Origin: a candidate division WWE3 bacterium RIFCSPLOWO2_01_FULL_39_13
Lineage (GTDB): Bacteria; Patescibacteriota; WWE3; 2-01-FULL-39-13
Assembly (NCBI GenBank): GCA_001772665.1
Contig: MEVH01000007.1
Coordinates: 41,107-76,875, forward strand
Reading direction: 5' to 3'
Length of the DNA: 35,769 bases
The notes under the pieces were generated by a model that was not told the origin of the DNA, did no database searches, and worked only from the letters and a program-made list of their open reading frames with translations. Below are positions 34,583-35,769 of the stretch, piece by piece; the stretch's first letter is position 1; every line of letters starts with the position of its first letter. The position numbers and the translations under genes are program-made.

Positions 34583-35635
34583 ATGACAAACATAAAGAAA
34601 TTCGATATTCAAAAACAATTCAAAAAACTTCCCGATAATGAGATTGTTTTTTATCGTTCCCAAGACGGAATGATACATATTGAGGTGCTTTTTGCAGAGA
34701 TAAACATCTGGCTGACGCAGAAGCGAATCGCGGAACTTTTTGGAACAACTCCTCAAAATATCACCCAACACATTGGGAATATCTATACCGATGGTGAAAT
34801 TGACCAACCGGCAACTTGTAAGAATTTCTTACAAGTTCAGGGCGAAGGCGGTAGGCAGATAAAGCGAAATATAAAAATGTATTCCCTTGAAGTCATTATC
34901 GCCGTGGGATATCGCGTCAACTCAGATCGGGGGCGGGAATTTAGAGCGTGGGTCACAGAGATCCTCAAAAGTTATATTCATAAAGGGTATGCACTGGACA
35001 ATGACCGGATGAAATACGGCTCCCGTTTCAGCACCCGCTACTTTGAAGAATTATACGAGGAAATAAAGGATATTCGTACCAGCGAGCGGATGATGTATCA
35101 GAAAATCACGGATACTTATGCCACTGCGCTTGATTATTCACCGAATGCACCAGAGACAAAGGAGTTTTTTGCTACCGTTCAAAATAAATTACATTTTGCC
35201 ATTACCGGCAGCACAGCGGCTGAAATTGTGGCTAAAAGAGCTAATAGCTCAAGGCCAGTCATGGGATTGACCTCTTGGCGCAAATTTCCAAAAGGCAAGA
35301 TTATGCCGAGTGATATAGTAATCGCTAAAAATTATTTAAACAAAGATGAATTAAAGCATTTGGATCGGATCGGGAATATGTATCTTGATTACGCCGAAAT
35401 GCAGGCAGCTCGAGATAGGGTGATGACTATGAAGGATTGGAAGGAGAAGCTGGATGCATTCTTAAAGTTCAGCGAGTATGAGATCTTGACCAATGCAGGA
35501 AAGATTTCCCACGAGGTGGCCACCAAGCTGGCTTTGAAAGAATATAAGAAATATAAACCGGTTCAGGACAAAAGCTACATTTCTGACTTTGACCGCGTGG
35601 TGAAAAGTCTTTCTAAGCCTGCTAAGAAAAAATAA
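34583..35635 (+). CDS. RhuM family protein
   Basis: 'EIVFYRSQDGMIHIEVLFAEINIWLTQKRIAELFGTTPQNITQHIGNIYTDGEI...RQIKRNIKMYSLEVIIAVGYRVNSDRGREFRAWVTEILKSYIHKGYALD' is the RhuM signature. Confidence 0.92.
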   Translation: MTNIKKFDIQKQFKKLPDNEIVFYRSQDGMIHIEVLFAEINIWLTQKRIAELFGTTPQNITQHIGNIYTDGEIDQPATCKNFLQVQGEGGRQIKRNIKMYSLEVIIAVGYRVNSDRGREFRAWVTEILKSYIHKGYALDNDRMKYGSRFSTRYFEELYEEIKDIRTSERMMYQKITDTYATALDYSPNAPETKEFFATVQNKLHFAITGSTAAEIVAKRANSSRPVMGLTSWRKFPKGKIMPSDIVIAKNYLNKDELKHLDRIGNMYLDYAEMQAARDRVMTMKDWKEKLDAFLKFSEYEILTNAGKISHEVATKLALKEYKKYKPVQDKSYISDFDRVVKSLSKPAKKK

Positions 35636-35769
35636 CTATGCAATATTCAGTTGTAAATTTAGACAAAACAATAACAAGCTTCTAGGGCAATTGCATCTAA
35701 CCCGAACTTCACCCAATAAATGAGATAAAATACATTCATAGTTTTTCTTGCTTGAAAGGAGCACTATGG

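Overview
The window looks like a chromosomal segment of a small-genome bacterium. Gene content and gene style suggest Patescibacteria/CPR, but this is inferred, not proven. Most of it is housekeeping: the secE-nusG-rplK-[NYN]-rplA-rplJ-rplL block on the minus strand with a recognisable L10 leader, rpsB-tsf-frr, rpmB, rpmG, rpsU-yqeY, topA, dprA, dnaX, recR, pth, ybeY, proS, two M50 proteases and three tRNAs (Thr-GGT, Thr-TGT, Trp-CCA). Accessory parts are: (i) 1-6.8 kb, with a repeat-bearing S74 chaperone/fibre-like protein truncated by the window edge, an AbiEi-like antitoxin with a gutted partner, a four-helix-bundle protein, an unusual zinc-ribbon/HTH + PD-(D/E)XK fusion and an AAA/DUF4143 ATPase; (ii) 19.3-21.7 kb, with a receiver protein, a second DUF4143 ATPase and an orphan ORF; (iii) two large unknown helical proteins inserted between tsf and frr; (iv) a RhuM-like gene at the right end. 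The most notable non-coding signals are a ~210-nt candidate ncRNA with promoter, folds and terminator (13165-13377), a large multibranched inverted-repeat structure (30302-30463), a two-copy MITE/REP-like hairpin family (15596-15668 and 33443-33560), a 51-bp tandem duplication of the tRNA-Trp 3' end, a structured rpsU leader, a 16-aa lysine-rich micro-ORF, and a window-wide pattern of -10 hexamers 6-9 nt upstream of start codons, which implies frequent leaderless transcription. No CRISPR array, rRNA gene or complete transposase was seen.
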